NCBI GenBank assembly: GCA_964543195.1
Contig: CAZIXF010000003.1
Coordinates: 62,001-126,000 of the forward strand
DNA length: 64,000 nt
Direction: 5' to 3'
Source of the DNA: JAGTVG01 sp964543195
Lineage (GTDB): Bacteria > Bacteroidota > Bacteroidia > Cytophagales > Cyclobacteriaceae
Each line of letters begins with the position of its first letter. Position 1 is the first letter of the stretch. Under the pieces are notes generated by a model. That model was not told the DNA's origin, did no database searches, and saw only the letters and a program-made list of their open reading frames with translations. Shown one piece after another: positions 35,998 through 44,859 of this stretch. Position numbers and translations under genes: made by a program.

Positions 35998-37260
35998 ATG
36001 GCGAATATTATTGCATCAATCATTACTATAGGGGAAGAGATCCTTTACGGTCATACATTGGACACCAATTCTCAGTTCATAGGTGAGCAGTTGACTGCCG
36101 TTGGTATTAAAGTAGGATTGAAACTCTCAACCGGGGATCAAAAGGATACAATACTCGATGCATTGGATCATGCTGAAAAAAGATCGGATTTAATCCTGAT
36201 TACCGGAGGGCTGGGGCCCACCAGTGACGATATTACCAAAAAATGTCTTGCCGATTTTTTTAATGTGGGAATGAAAATGAATGAGGAGGCATTACGCCAG
36301 GTTGAGTTGTATTTCAGGAGGCGCGGTTTTACTTTAACTGAAACCAACCGGAATCAGGCCATGATCCCGGAAAATGCCCGCCTGATCATTAATGATGTGG
36401 GCACTGCTGCCGGCATGTGGTTTGACAAGAAAAATAAAACTTTTATTTCCATGCCCGGAGTACCCCATGAGATGCAGCAGATGATGATTGAAAAAATAAT
36501 TCCGGAAATCAAAAAAAAGTATCATGCTCCGGCAATATTCCATAAACACATTATGACGGCAGGCATTGGTGAGTCATGGCTGGCCGAAAAGATCCTTGAA
36601 TGGGAAAATAACCTGCCGCCCAATATGTCGCTTGCCTATCTTCCTGGTTACGGTCAGGTTAAATTAAGGATTACGGGTCAGGGCACTGACCAGGAGAAAC
36701 TTAAGCGTGCGCTGGACCAACAATCCGCTGAGCTCAGGAAATACATTAATGAATATATTTATGGTGAAGATGGCATTTCTCTTCAGGAAAGGATCGGGCA
36801 ATTATTGACTGAACAGCATCAAACCCTCTCTCTGGCCGAAAGTTGTACCGGGGGTTATCTGGCCCATCTTATTACGACTGTTCCCGGCAGTTCGAACTAT
36901 TTCATTTCGGGCCTTGTGGCCTATCATAATCAGGTAAAAATGGATTTGTTGGGGGTAAAGAAGCAAACGCTCGAGCGTGTGGGTGCAGTAAGTGAGGAGA
37001 CGGTAAAAGAAATGGCTTCGGGAGTAAGAAATCGGTTCTATACGGATTTCGGCGTGGCTACCAGCGGTATATCAGGCCCGGGAGGCGGTACGCCCGAAAA
37101 GCCGGTTGGCACGGTATGGATTGCAGTGGCTGATGGGCATTCCTGTGTGGCTCAGCGATATTCTATTCCTAAAAACCGGATCAATAACATTAAATACGCT
37201 TCTGTGGCTGCTCTCGTAATGCTTTGGCAAAGAATAGTTCAAAAAAATGGAACTGATTGA
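35998..37260 (+). CDS. cinA: CinA family nicotinamide-nucleotide amidohydrolase
   Basis: A 420-residue two-domain protein. The N-terminal MoCF-like (COG1058) ADP-ribose pyrophosphatase domain has TIGEEILYGHTLDTNSQF, TGGLGPTSDD and MPGVPHEMQQMM. The C-terminal CinA/PncC deamidase domain has LAESCTGGYLAHLI (catalytic Ser), FISGLVAYHN and SGISGPGGGTPEKPVGTV. It salvages NMN in NAD turnover. The ATG lies one base after the protease stop, so the genes may be read through together, although their functions are unrelated. Confidence 0.95.
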   Translation: MANIIASIITIGEEILYGHTLDTNSQFIGEQLTAVGIKVGLKLSTGDQKDTILDALDHAEKRSDLILITGGLGPTSDDITKKCLADFFNVGMKMNEEALRQVELYFRRRGFTLTETNRNQAMIPENARLIINDVGTAAGMWFDKKNKTFISMPGVPHEMQQMMIEKIIPEIKKKYHAPAIFHKHIMTAGIGESWLAEKILEWENNLPPNMSLAYLPGYGQVKLRITGQGTDQEKLKRALDQQSAELRKYINEYIYGEDGISLQERIGQLLTEQHQTLSLAESCTGGYLAHLITTVPGSSNYFISGLVAYHNQVKMDLLGVKKQTLERVGAVSEETVKEMASGVRNRFYTDFGVATSGISGPGGGTPEKPVGTVWIAVADGHSCVAQRYSIPKNRINNIKYASVAALVMLWQRIVQKNGTD

Positions 37261-37269
37261 TGAAAATAT

Positions 37270-37277
37270 TAACTTTG
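37270..37277 (+). promoter_or_regulatory. putative -7 element of the E2 gene
   Basis: TAACTTTG matches TAnnTTTG and lies 28 nt before the ATG at 37306, which would give a short leader. No consensus TTTG is found 19-21 nt upstream. Confidence 0.35.
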
Positions 37278-37305
37278 TTTCATCCCTTTAATCAATAATC
37301 CGGAT

Positions 37306-38631
37306 ATGGCACTTGTCGAAATGGTAATGCCCAAAATGGGTGAAAGTATAATGGAAGCCACTATTTTAGGCTGGCTTAAAAGAGAAGGTGATACCATCGA
37401 GGAGGATGAATCGGTCCTTGAGGTTGCCACTGATAAGGTAGATACAGAGGTACCTTCCACTATTGGGGGAGTGATAAAGGAGATCTTGGCTGGGGAGGGA
37501 GAAGTGGTGCCTGTGGGTCAACCCATTGCCATTATTGAAACCGAAGAGGATATCAAGCACCCGCTGGGCCTTGATGATTTACCGGATGATTACGAACATC
37601 CTGAAGAGTATAGTACAAAGGAAGCCAGCCGGATTTCGGGTCCAACCACAAATGGTTTAACCCAGCTATCCCGTCCCGAGTCACATAGATTTTATTCGCC
37701 ACTTGTAAAGAACATTGCCCGTCAGGAAAATGTGAGTTTGGAAGAACTCGACCAGATCGAAGGAAGCGGTAAGAAAAACAGGCTTACCAAAAAAGATATT
37801 TTAGCCTATGTAGCGGAAAAAAAGGCCCGGGAGGCTGCCAAAATTAAAGAAGTGATATCTGTGGCAGACCGTCCACTCGATGCAGAATTGACTGAAGTGG
37901 GCGATCAGCAATTTAATTCGGGAGAGGATGAGATCATTGAAATGGACCGGATGCGCAAAATGATCGCCGACCGCATGGTGGAATCCAAAAAGATCTCCCC
38001 ACATGTTACTTCATTTGTGGAGGCTGATGTGAGTGGGCTGGTCATGTGGCGTGAAAAGATAAAAGAAGAATATAAGAGGAAGTACAAACAGAAAATTACC
38101 GTTACTCCTATTTTTATCGAAGCAGTTATCAAGGCCATTAAAGATTATCCACTGGTCAATATATCGGTAGAGGGAAATAAAATCATCAAAAAGAACAGGA
38201 TCAATATTGGAATGGCAGTGGCCCTGCCCGGATATAATCTTATCGTTCCGGTTATTCATTATGCCGATCAGTATAATCTTATCGGCCTGGTAGAAAAGGT
38301 AAACGATCTGGCTTTTCGCGCAAGGAACGGAAAATTAAAACCGGATGAATTGACCGGGGGAACGTATTCCATTACCAATATAGGATCGTTTGGCAACCTG
38401 ATGGGAACTCCTGTCATTATGCAACCCCAGGTAGCCATACTGGCATTCGGGGCCATTGTAAAAAAACCTGCCGTGATCAACTCACCCACCGGAGATGCCA
38501 TCGGCATCAGGCAGAAGATGTTCATCTCCCATACATATGACCACAGGGTAGTAGACGGATCCCTGGGTGGGCCATTTGTAAGAAGAGTGGCAGATTATCT
38601 CGAGGATTTTGATATTAACCGGGGAATCTGA
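37306..38631 (+). CDS. dihydrolipoamide acyltransferase (E2) of a 2-oxoacid dehydrogenase complex
   Basis: A 441-residue E2. It has one lipoyl domain (1-80, lipoyl Lys44 in EVATDKVDTEVPS), an E3/E1-binding domain (about 130-170, SPLVKNIARQENVSLEELDQI), and the catalytic domain (about 205-441) with the active-site YDHRVVDGSLGG (His near 412). It resembles the branched-chain or pyruvate type in Bacteroidota. The E1 and E3 genes are not adjacent, so the complex is encoded in separate places. The 3' end faces the NifX-like gene with 97 nt between stops and no clear terminator. Confidence 0.93.
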   Translation: MALVEMVMPKMGESIMEATILGWLKREGDTIEEDESVLEVATDKVDTEVPSTIGGVIKEILAGEGEVVPVGQPIAIIETEEDIKHPLGLDDLPDDYEHPEEYSTKEASRISGPTTNGLTQLSRPESHRFYSPLVKNIARQENVSLEELDQIEGSGKKNRLTKKDILAYVAEKKAREAAKIKEVISVADRPLDAELTEVGDQQFNSGEDEIIEMDRMRKMIADRMVESKKISPHVTSFVEADVSGLVMWREKIKEEYKRKYKQKITVTPIFIEAVIKAIKDYPLVNISVEGNKIIKKNRINIGMAVALPGYNLIVPVIHYADQYNLIGLVEKVNDLAFRARNGKLKPDELTGGTYSITNIGSFGNLMGTPVIMQPQVAILAFGAIVKKPAVINSPTGDAIGIRQKMFISHTYDHRVVDGSLGGPFVRRVADYLEDFDINRGI

Positions 38632-38728
38632 ATTTCAGAGCCAAATACCGGCGGCAGGGATAGCTTGGATAACCGGCTATGAATTAACCCTTCAGTTCAG
38701 GCACAGAACAATATTGATTACAACCCGA

Positions 38729-39112
38729 TTAAGCCATTTCCGGGTGATTTCTCAGGGTCTGCCGGATAAAATGATTGATAGCTCCCCGGATATGTTCGGC
38801 TTCAGTAATATAAACTTCTTTGTTGGCCTTGAGAAGCTCTTCAAACATATTTTTGCTTAATCCATTGGCAATAACGATCTGACAATCCTCAATACAGGTT
38901 AGGAATGAGATTTCCTTACTTTTCGTATGGGGTTCAGCAGCTTCATCAATGGATTCCTTATTGGATTGGTTATCCTCTGGTTTGCTATTATTCGAAACAT
39001 AAGTTTCATTAATGATTTTTCCGCCGCTAATTTCAAATATAGTAAACCCTTTTATTCTTTTTATATTTGACGAGATCCTTATCCCGTCACAAGTTGGTAT
39101 TGCTATTTTCAT
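38729..39112 (-). CDS. NifX/NifB-type (dinitrogenase iron-molybdenum cofactor) domain protein
   Basis: A 127-residue protein beginning MKIAIPTCDGIRISSNI, the family start, with GFTIFEISGGKI, then a variable polar insert and DCQIVIANGLSKNMFEELLKAN. Members bind Fe-S or FeMo-cofactor precursors; stand-alone versions in anaerobes are of unknown role and are not evidence of nitrogen fixation. Here Cys residues lie in PTCDG and FLTCIEDCQ. It sits behind its own upstream region containing a 9-bp direct repeat. No other nif-like genes are seen. Confidence 0.85.
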   Translation of the reverse strand: MKIAIPTCDGIRISSNIKRIKGFTIFEISGGKIINETYVSNNSKPEDNQSNKESIDEAAEPHTKSKEISFLTCIEDCQIVIANGLSKNMFEELLKANKEVYITEAEHIRGAINHFIRQTLRNHPEMA

Positions 39113-39120
39113 AGTTAAAA

Positions 39121-39148
39121 AAATCTAACTTAACCAGTTAAATCTAAC
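39121..39148 (-). promoter_or_regulatory. possible operator: 9-bp direct repeats around an inverted repeat
   Basis: AAATCTAAC occurs at 39121-39129 and 39140-39148, flanking the inverted repeat TTAAC-CA-GTTAA. The distance between repeats is 19 bp, about two helical turns, directly upstream of the NifX-like start. A minus-strand TAATTTTG (39155-39148) overlaps it as a possible -7 element. Confidence 0.35.
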
Positions 39149-39196
39149 AAAATTATCAAGTTTTTACAAAATAAATTTTCAGTTTGATAAAATTCA

Positions 39197-40417
39197 CTAA
39201 ACCTCTGAGGGCTGCTTTTGTTTTTCCATTATTTCCATCGTGTCCTCGGCGATTACCAGTTCTTCATTGGTGGGGACCACCATCACATTCACCTTTGAAC
39301 CTTCCAGGGATATCTTTTCTTCACTGCCTTTCACCTTCAGGTTTTTATCCTTATCCAATTTTATACCCAGATATTCCATATCGGAACAGGCCAGTTCGCG
39401 AATATGGATATCGTTTTCACCGATACCACCTGTAAAAACTACCATATCCATGCCACCCATTGCCGCACAATAGGACCCGATATATTTTTTTATCCGGTAA
39501 GCATACATCTGAATGGCCAAACGGGCCCTTTCATTGCCCTGTTCCGCCGCTTTTTCTATCTCCCGCATATCGGATGATATCCCCGATACGCCCAGAAGAC
39601 CACTGTGCTTATTGATGAGGGTATTGGCCGCCTGCACCCCGATCTCCTCCTTGTTCATGATAAAGGTGAGTACACCAAGATCAAGATCACCCGACCGGGT
39701 TCCCATGATCATTCCTTCTACGGGGGTAAGGCCCATAGATGTATCTACGGAATCCCCATTCTTAATGGCAGTAATTGAGGCACCATTTCCAAGATGACAG
39801 GTGATGATCTTTTGATTTTTAATATCGGTTCCCAATATTTCACAGGCACGGTTGGAGACGTATTTATGACTGGTGCCGTGAAAACCATATTTTCTCAGTC
39901 CATATTTTTTATATAATGAATAAGGGATGGCATACATATAAGCGTATTCAGGCATGGTTTGATGAAAAGCCGTATCGAACACACCCACCTGAGGCAGGCC
40001 CGGCAATAATTCACTCACGGCATAGATACCTTTAAGGTTCGGAGGGTTATGAAGAGGTGCCAGTTCAGCTACCTCTTCCATCTTTTTCACCACTTTTTCG
40101 GTGATCATTACACTTCCTTTGAAGGTTTCTCCTCCATGTACCACCCGGTGACCCACGGCATTCAGGTTATCAAGGGATTTCAGTGAACCATGTTTCTTGC
40201 TCACCAGTACACCAAGCATATATTCAATACCTGCCTGATGATCCACGATCTCACCGGTGAGTTTCACCTCGTCCCCGTCATTCCTCGTATTTTTCAGAAA
40301 AGATCCCTGCATCCCGATTTTTTCAACAATCCCTTTGGCCAGCACCGTCTTTTCTTCCATATCAAAGAGTTGATACTTGATAGATGATGAACCTGAATTT
40401 ATAACTAGTATTTTCAT
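39197..40417 (-). CDS. ackA: acetate kinase
   Basis: A 406-residue ASKHA-fold kinase from the ATG at 40417 (MKILVINSGSSSIKYQLFD). Signatures are NAVGHRVVHGGE, GVFDTAFHQTMP, YGFHGTSHKYVS, CHLGNGASITAI and FTGGIGENDI. It makes ATP and acetate from acetyl phosphate. Pta lies two genes upstream on the same strand with a 3-hydroxyacyl-CoA dehydrogenase between them, so the three are probably one operon. This indicates substrate-level ATP formation from acetyl-CoA, typical of fermentative growth. Confidence 0.97.
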   Translation of the reverse strand: MKILVINSGSSSIKYQLFDMEEKTVLAKGIVEKIGMQGSFLKNTRNDGDEVKLTGEIVDHQAGIEYMLGVLVSKKHGSLKSLDNLNAVGHRVVHGGETFKGSVMITEKVVKKMEEVAELAPLHNPPNLKGIYAVSELLPGLPQVGVFDTAFHQTMPEYAYMYAIPYSLYKKYGLRKYGFHGTSHKYVSNRACEILGTDIKNQKIITCHLGNGASITAIKNGDSVDTSMGLTPVEGMIMGTRSGDLDLGVLTFIMNKEEIGVQAANTLINKHSGLLGVSGISSDMREIEKAAEQGNERARLAIQMYAYRIKKYIGSYCAAMGGMDMVVFTGGIGENDIHIRELACSDMEYLGIKLDKDKNLKVKGSEEKISLEGSKVNVMVVPTNEELVIAEDTMEIMEKQKQPSEV

Positions 40418-40457
40418 TGATTTAAGTGTTAAATAAGTAGATAAAAAACGGCCTGTC

Positions 40458-41435
40458 TCAGCAAGGTTCGGGCTGTTCTTCCAATATTTTTTTTCCTTCC
40501 CCGTCATATTTATAAAACCCAACTCCTGTGTTTCGGCCCAGGTGGTTGGCTCTCACCCTTTTTTTCAACATAGGGGAGGCCTTATACTTGATATCGCCAA
40601 ATTCACGATACAGGTTATCAAGCCACCGTACCACTATGTCAATACCGATCTTGTCAGCCATTTCAAAAGGTCCGTACGGAAACCCAAAACCCAGCTTCAT
40701 GGTGTTATCGATATCATGCATGCTAGCCACACCTTCCATCATTATTTCGCTGGCTTCATTGATCATCGGTGCGATTAGGCGGGTACTGATCACTCCCGGT
40801 GATTCCACTACAGGTATAATTGTTTTCCCCAGCAGGCGGGCAAATTTACATACCTTCTTATAGGCTTCATCTGAGGTATGCAGGCTGCGGGCCACTTCAA
40901 CGATCGGTACATCTCTGGCCGGTGAAAGAAAATGCAGACTTACGCATCTATCAGGATGATCCAACTCGGAACCCAGCTCGGTAATAACCAGTGTGGTCGA
41001 ATTGGTGGCAATGATCGCTTTTTCGTCTACCACTCTTTCTATTTCCTTAAAGATCTTTTTTCTCAATTCAACACTGTCCTCGCGTGTTTTTGACTTAACT
41101 GCTTCGATTACTACCTGGCTCCCTTTCAGGTCTTTATACTCAAGTGTTCCTTTTATCCGGGAAAGAATGGCCCTTTTGTCAGACTCGGTCATCCCCCATC
41201 GTTCTATCTGGTTGTCAAGATCCCGCCTGATCCCATTAATGGCGTCCTCGATCTTCTGATTCGATAATTCAAGGAAAACCACATCGATACCATGATTACT
41301 TATTATCCTGGCTATTTCCTGCCCCAGGTTGCCACAGCCCACGATACCCACTTTGTTTATCGTTTCGTGCCGGCCAACTTCTTCACTTTTGGTCTTGAGC
41401 GTATACTCTTCAATTGGTTCTACTTGTTCCGCCAT
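40458..41435 (-). CDS. 3-hydroxyacyl-CoA (3-hydroxybutyryl-CoA) dehydrogenase
   Basis: A 325-residue NAD-dependent enzyme. An N-terminal extension of about 28 residues precedes the Rossmann motif VGIVGCGNLGQEIARI. The catalytic His is in SLHFLSPARDVPIVEV. The C-terminal HCDH domain contains GFGFPYGPFEMADKIGID. It oxidises 3-hydroxyacyl-CoA or runs in reverse in butyrate formation. The ATG at 41435 is used because the longer frame enters pta. It is placed between pta (11 nt upstream) and ackA (40 nt downstream), coupling acyl-CoA oxidation to acetate production. Confidence 0.92.
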   Translation of the reverse strand: MAEQVEPIEEYTLKTKSEEVGRHETINKVGIVGCGNLGQEIARIISNHGIDVVFLELSNQKIEDAINGIRRDLDNQIERWGMTESDKRAILSRIKGTLEYKDLKGSQVVIEAVKSKTREDSVELRKKIFKEIERVVDEKAIIATNSTTLVITELGSELDHPDRCVSLHFLSPARDVPIVEVARSLHTSDEAYKKVCKFARLLGKTIIPVVESPGVISTRLIAPMINEASEIMMEGVASMHDIDNTMKLGFGFPYGPFEMADKIGIDIVVRWLDNLYREFGDIKYKASPMLKKRVRANHLGRNTGVGFYKYDGEGKKILEEQPEPC

Positions 41436-41446
41436 GTTCCTATTGT

Positions 41447-42457
41447 TTAGTTTTTGTCTAATCCGGTTGCCTGATTGGCCGTTACAGCTACCATGTTTAC
41501 GATGTCGCTTACTGAGCATCCCCTGGAAAGATCATTGATGGGTGCAGCCATGCCCTGCAATATTGGCCCTATTGCTTCGGCATTGGCAAGCCTCTGTACA
41601 AGTTTGTATGCAATATTTCCGGAATTAAGGTCAGGGAATACCAGCACATTGGCTTTGCCGGCAATAGGACTGCCGGGTGATTTTTTCTGTCCGATCGATT
41701 CCACCAGAGCGGCATCAGCCTGTAATTCCCCATCGATCTTCAGATCGGGATCGATCTTCCGGGCTATCCGGGTGGCATTGACTATGCGATCGACCATTTC
41801 GTGCCGGGCACTGCCTTTGGTGGAAAAGCTCAGCATGGCCACCCGGGGATCCAGATCTGCTATATCCCTTGCTGTTTTTGCTGTAGCTACAGCTATTTCA
41901 CCCAGTTGTTTGTCGTCCGGATCGGGGTGTACGGCACAATCAGCAAACACCAGCACTCCCTCATCACCATAGGGCGAATCGGGAAGTATCATGATGAAGG
42001 CGCCACTGACAATGGAAATGCCGGGCTGGGTTTTTACGAACTGAAATGCCGGGCGAAGTACATCCCCGGTGGCATTCATGGCTCCGGCTACTTCCCCGTC
42101 GGCATCATGGTCTTTTATGAGCAGGCAGGCGAGATAAAGAGGATCTTCAATCAATCTGGATGCCTCCTCCTCAGTGAGTCCTTTATGTTGCCTCAGTTCT
42201 ACCATCATCCGGATAAAATGATCTTTCTTTTCATGCTTCTCCGGATCGATAATGATAGCCTTTTCAATGTATTTCAGGTTTAACTCTCTGGCTCTTGCAA
42301 ATAATTTATCTTTATTGGCAATTAAAATGATCCTGGCGATCTCATTTTCCAGAATATAATCGGCAGCCAGTAAGTTTCTTTCTTCAAGGCTTTCAGGCAG
42401 CACAATCCTTTTATTGACTTTCTTGGCTTTGAGCCTGATTTGATCCAGTAACTTCAT
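41447..42457 (-). CDS. pta: phosphate acetyltransferase
   Basis: A 336-residue single-domain Pta (no N-terminal regulatory DRTGG domains). It starts MKLLDQIRLKAKKVNKRIVLPESLEERN and carries GAMNATGDVLRPAFQ, SGAFIM, FADCAVHPDP, VAMLSFSTKGSA and VLVFPDLNSGNIAYKLVQRL. It converts acetyl-CoA and phosphate to acetyl phosphate. It is the first gene of the pta–hbd–ackA operon. The upstream region carries three GTTCATTT boxes that may regulate it. Confidence 0.96.
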   Translation of the reverse strand: MKLLDQIRLKAKKVNKRIVLPESLEERNLLAADYILENEIARIILIANKDKLFARARELNLKYIEKAIIIDPEKHEKKDHFIRMMVELRQHKGLTEEEASRLIEDPLYLACLLIKDHDADGEVAGAMNATGDVLRPAFQFVKTQPGISIVSGAFIMILPDSPYGDEGVLVFADCAVHPDPDDKQLGEIAVATAKTARDIADLDPRVAMLSFSTKGSARHEMVDRIVNATRIARKIDPDLKIDGELQADAALVESIGQKKSPGSPIAGKANVLVFPDLNSGNIAYKLVQRLANAEAIGPILQGMAAPINDLSRGCSVSDIVNMVAVTANQATGLDKN

Positions 42458-42518
42458 TACTTAAAAATTCTAGATGGTAAACTGAAATTTAAAAAATGGT
42501 TTCCATAGGGGAAAAATA

Positions 42519-42594
42519 AAAAATGAACCCTTTATTAAAAACGATACATAACGTTCATTTTTAATAATCATAATTTCGTATAAAAAGTTCATTT
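42519..42594. promoter_or_regulatory. three GTTCATTT boxes at 34-bp spacing upstream of pta
   Basis: AAAAATGAAC (42519-42528), GTTCATTTTT (42553-42562) and GTTCATTT (42587-42594) are the same box, the first inverted. The starts are 34 bp apart each time, close to three helical turns. They lie in the divergent region between pta and the EI24 gene and are good candidates for a multi-site regulator. A minus-strand TAAATTTG at 42608-42601 could be the pta -7 element. Confidence 0.5.
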
Positions 42595-42679
42595 AATATT
42601 CAAATTTACTCAAGAACGGCAAGCTTTGGTTGGAATAGCCATTATTTTTTAATAAACTTATATTGAATAATATGATAAG

Positions 42680-43468
42680 GTGAATTCAGGCGAACAATTA
42701 TTTGCAGGTATCAACGGGTATGTGCAGTCCATCAGAGCAATAGACAGGAACCGGTTATGGTCTATTATCCTGATACCTGCGGTGATCAGTCTGGTTATAG
42801 CAGTTCTGGTGGGTATGCTGGCCTGGTATACTTCTGACGATATCCTGAATTATATAACCGGCAGCTACTCGTTCAAGGATTATGATTCCCGGATCGGAAA
42901 TCTGGTTGAATTGATCCTCGCCATTCTGGTCCGTGGCCTGGTTTTATTTTTATATCTTAAACTTTTCCGGTATCTCACACTGATCGTTCTTTCACCCATG
43001 TTTGTTAAGATTGCCGGGATCCTGGACAGGAAAATCGAAGGCAGAGAAGTAAAGATGAACATCCGGTCATTATGTTACTGTTCTTTCAGGGGGATTAAAC
43101 TGGCGCTGCGAAATTTTATGCTTGAAATTCTGATCACCTTCATTTTATTTTTCTTTTCACTGCTCATTATCTGGGTAGTACCCTTATTACCGGCTCTGCT
43201 GCTATTGATAGAAAGTTATTTTTTCGGTATGGTTATGATGGATTACAGCTATGAGAAGGACGGATTAACCTTACAGGAAAGCATAGGACAGACCAGAAAA
43301 AATGCAGGGCTGGCCATTGGAAATGGCCTTGTATTCAATGTAATCCTGTTATTCCCGCTACTTGGAGTTATGTTTGGTCCGATACTGGCACTGGTGGCGG
43401 CAAGAGTAGCTATTGACGAACTGAAAAACTCAAAATTTTATGTCAATCCAATCCATAAACCCATTTAA
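42680..43468 (+). CDS. EI24/CysZ-like integral membrane protein
   Basis: A 262-residue protein with about five or six hydrophobic helices (30-52, 75-105, 145-185, 220-250). The family-like segments YLTLIVLSPMFVKIAG and GIKLALRNFMLE are present. The E. coli homologue CysZ is a sulfate transporter; most Bacteroidota members are untested. The start is a GTG at 42680. Its last 29 nt overlap the succinate-semialdehyde dehydrogenase start, so the two are co-transcribed. A metabolic link between them is not obvious. Confidence 0.83.
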   Translation: MNSGEQLFAGINGYVQSIRAIDRNRLWSIILIPAVISLVIAVLVGMLAWYTSDDILNYITGSYSFKDYDSRIGNLVELILAILVRGLVLFLYLKLFRYLTLIVLSPMFVKIAGILDRKIEGREVKMNIRSLCYCSFRGIKLALRNFMLEILITFILFFFSLLIIWVVPLLPALLLLIESYFFGMVMMDYSYEKDGLTLQESIGQTRKNAGLAIGNGLVFNVILLFPLLGVMFGPILALVAARVAIDELKNSKFYVNPIHKPI

Positions 43469-44810
43469 CAATCAGGTTATTGAAGAATTTGATGAATTTA
43501 CTGATCAGCAGATTGATGCTGCACTGGATAAATCGATCAAAGCATATGATGACTGGAAATATGTGCCTTTTGAAAAAAGAGCCGCGTATATGAATCAATG
43601 TGCCGATCTCCTTGAAACCAATTCAGAATCGTTGGCCGGGGTGATCACCATGGAGATGGGTAAGATAAAAAGTGAATCAATCGGCGAAATTAAAAAATGT
43701 GCCTGGGTATGCCGTTATTATGCTGAAAACGCAGAACGTTTTCTCAAAGAGGAAACATTGCCCGTGGAAGAGGCCGATTCTTATATTGCCTATGATCCAT
43801 TGGGTCCGGTACTCGCGATAATGCCCTGGAATTTTCCCTTCTGGCAGGTTTTCAGGTTTGCCGCCCCCAATATCATGGCAGGTAACACGGGAATTTTAAA
43901 GCATGCTGCCAATGTACCGCAATGTGCCCTCGAAATTGAAAAATTATTCCGGGATTCGGGATTCCCGGAAGGCGTATTCCGGTCAATTCTGACCCGGAGC
44001 AGCAAAATGAGTGGCGTAATCGATGATGGAAGAATAAAGGCGGTAACCCTTACGGGAAGCGATATTGCCGGCCGGAAAGTGGCTGAAAACGCGGGTAAAA
44101 ATTTAAAGAAAACGGTGCTTGAGCTTGGGGGAAGTGATCCGTTTATCATTCTCGGCGACGCCGATATAGAAAAAGCGGCAGAAACGGGTGTAAAGGCCAG
44201 GATGATCAACTGTGGACAAAGTTGTATAGCTGCAAAACGCTTTATCCTCGTAAAAGAAATTGCCGATACTTATCTTGAGAAATACAGACAATTGATGAGT
44301 CAAATGCAGGAAGGGGATCCCTGGGATGATTCAACTGAGGTAGCTCCTATGGCCCGGGAGGATCTCAGGGATGAACTCAGGGAACAGGTAGACAGATCGA
44401 AGGAACTTGGTGCGGCGGTGTTTTACGGGGACGAAAAAATTGAACGCGAAGGGTTCTTTTTTAAACCCACTATCCTTAATAAAGTGAAACAGGGCATGCC
44501 GGCTTTTGACGAGGAGTTATTCGGCCCGGTGGCATCGGTCATCGTGGTTGAGGATGAAGAGGAAGCCATAAAAACAGCCAACCAGTCAAAATTCGGGCTT
44601 GGAGCCTCCTTATGGACAAAGGATCTTGAAAAAGCACGTTACATGGTTCGCCGGATAGAGAGCGGATCGGTTTTTGTAAATGCCATGGTGGCTTCACACC
44701 CGAAAGTACCTTTTGGAGGAGTTAAAGCTTCCGGATACGGACGTGAATTGTCCCATCTCGGTATCAGGGAGTTCGTGAATATTAAATCGGTCTGGATAGA
44801 AAGCGCCTAA
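43440..44810 (+). CDS. succinate-semialdehyde dehydrogenase (NAD(P)-dependent aldehyde dehydrogenase)
   Basis: A 456-residue ALDH. It has PWNFPFWQVFRFAAPNIMAGN (cofactor loop, split), TLTGSDIAGRKVAE, the general-base Glu in LELGGSDPF, the nucleophile Cys in NCGQSCIAAKRF, and EELFGPVASVIVVEDEEEA. It is of the YneI/Sad type that oxidises succinate semialdehyde to succinate. The ATG at 43440 lies inside the end of the EI24 gene. Unlike the PaaN-like protein at 29966-31648, all catalytic residues are intact. Aldehyde specificity is inferred from subfamily resemblance. Confidence 0.9.
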   Translation: MSIQSINPFNNQVIEEFDEFTDQQIDAALDKSIKAYDDWKYVPFEKRAAYMNQCADLLETNSESLAGVITMEMGKIKSESIGEIKKCAWVCRYYAENAERFLKEETLPVEEADSYIAYDPLGPVLAIMPWNFPFWQVFRFAAPNIMAGNTGILKHAANVPQCALEIEKLFRDSGFPEGVFRSILTRSSKMSGVIDDGRIKAVTLTGSDIAGRKVAENAGKNLKKTVLELGGSDPFIILGDADIEKAAETGVKARMINCGQSCIAAKRFILVKEIADTYLEKYRQLMSQMQEGDPWDDSTEVAPMAREDLRDELREQVDRSKELGAAVFYGDEKIEREGFFFKPTILNKVKQGMPAFDEELFGPVASVIVVEDEEEAIKTANQSKFGLGASLWTKDLEKARYMVRRIESGSVFVNAMVASHPKVPFGGVKASGYGRELSHLGIREFVNIKSVWIESA

Positions 44811-44859
44811 TCAGAAAGCGCATAATCAATGATTCCGGGTGCTTACCGGCAATTTCGTA

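Noticed and set aside
38729..39112. nitrogen fixation suggested by the NifX/NifB-type domain
   Set aside because: Only this small domain protein is present; such stand-alone proteins are common in non-diazotrophs.
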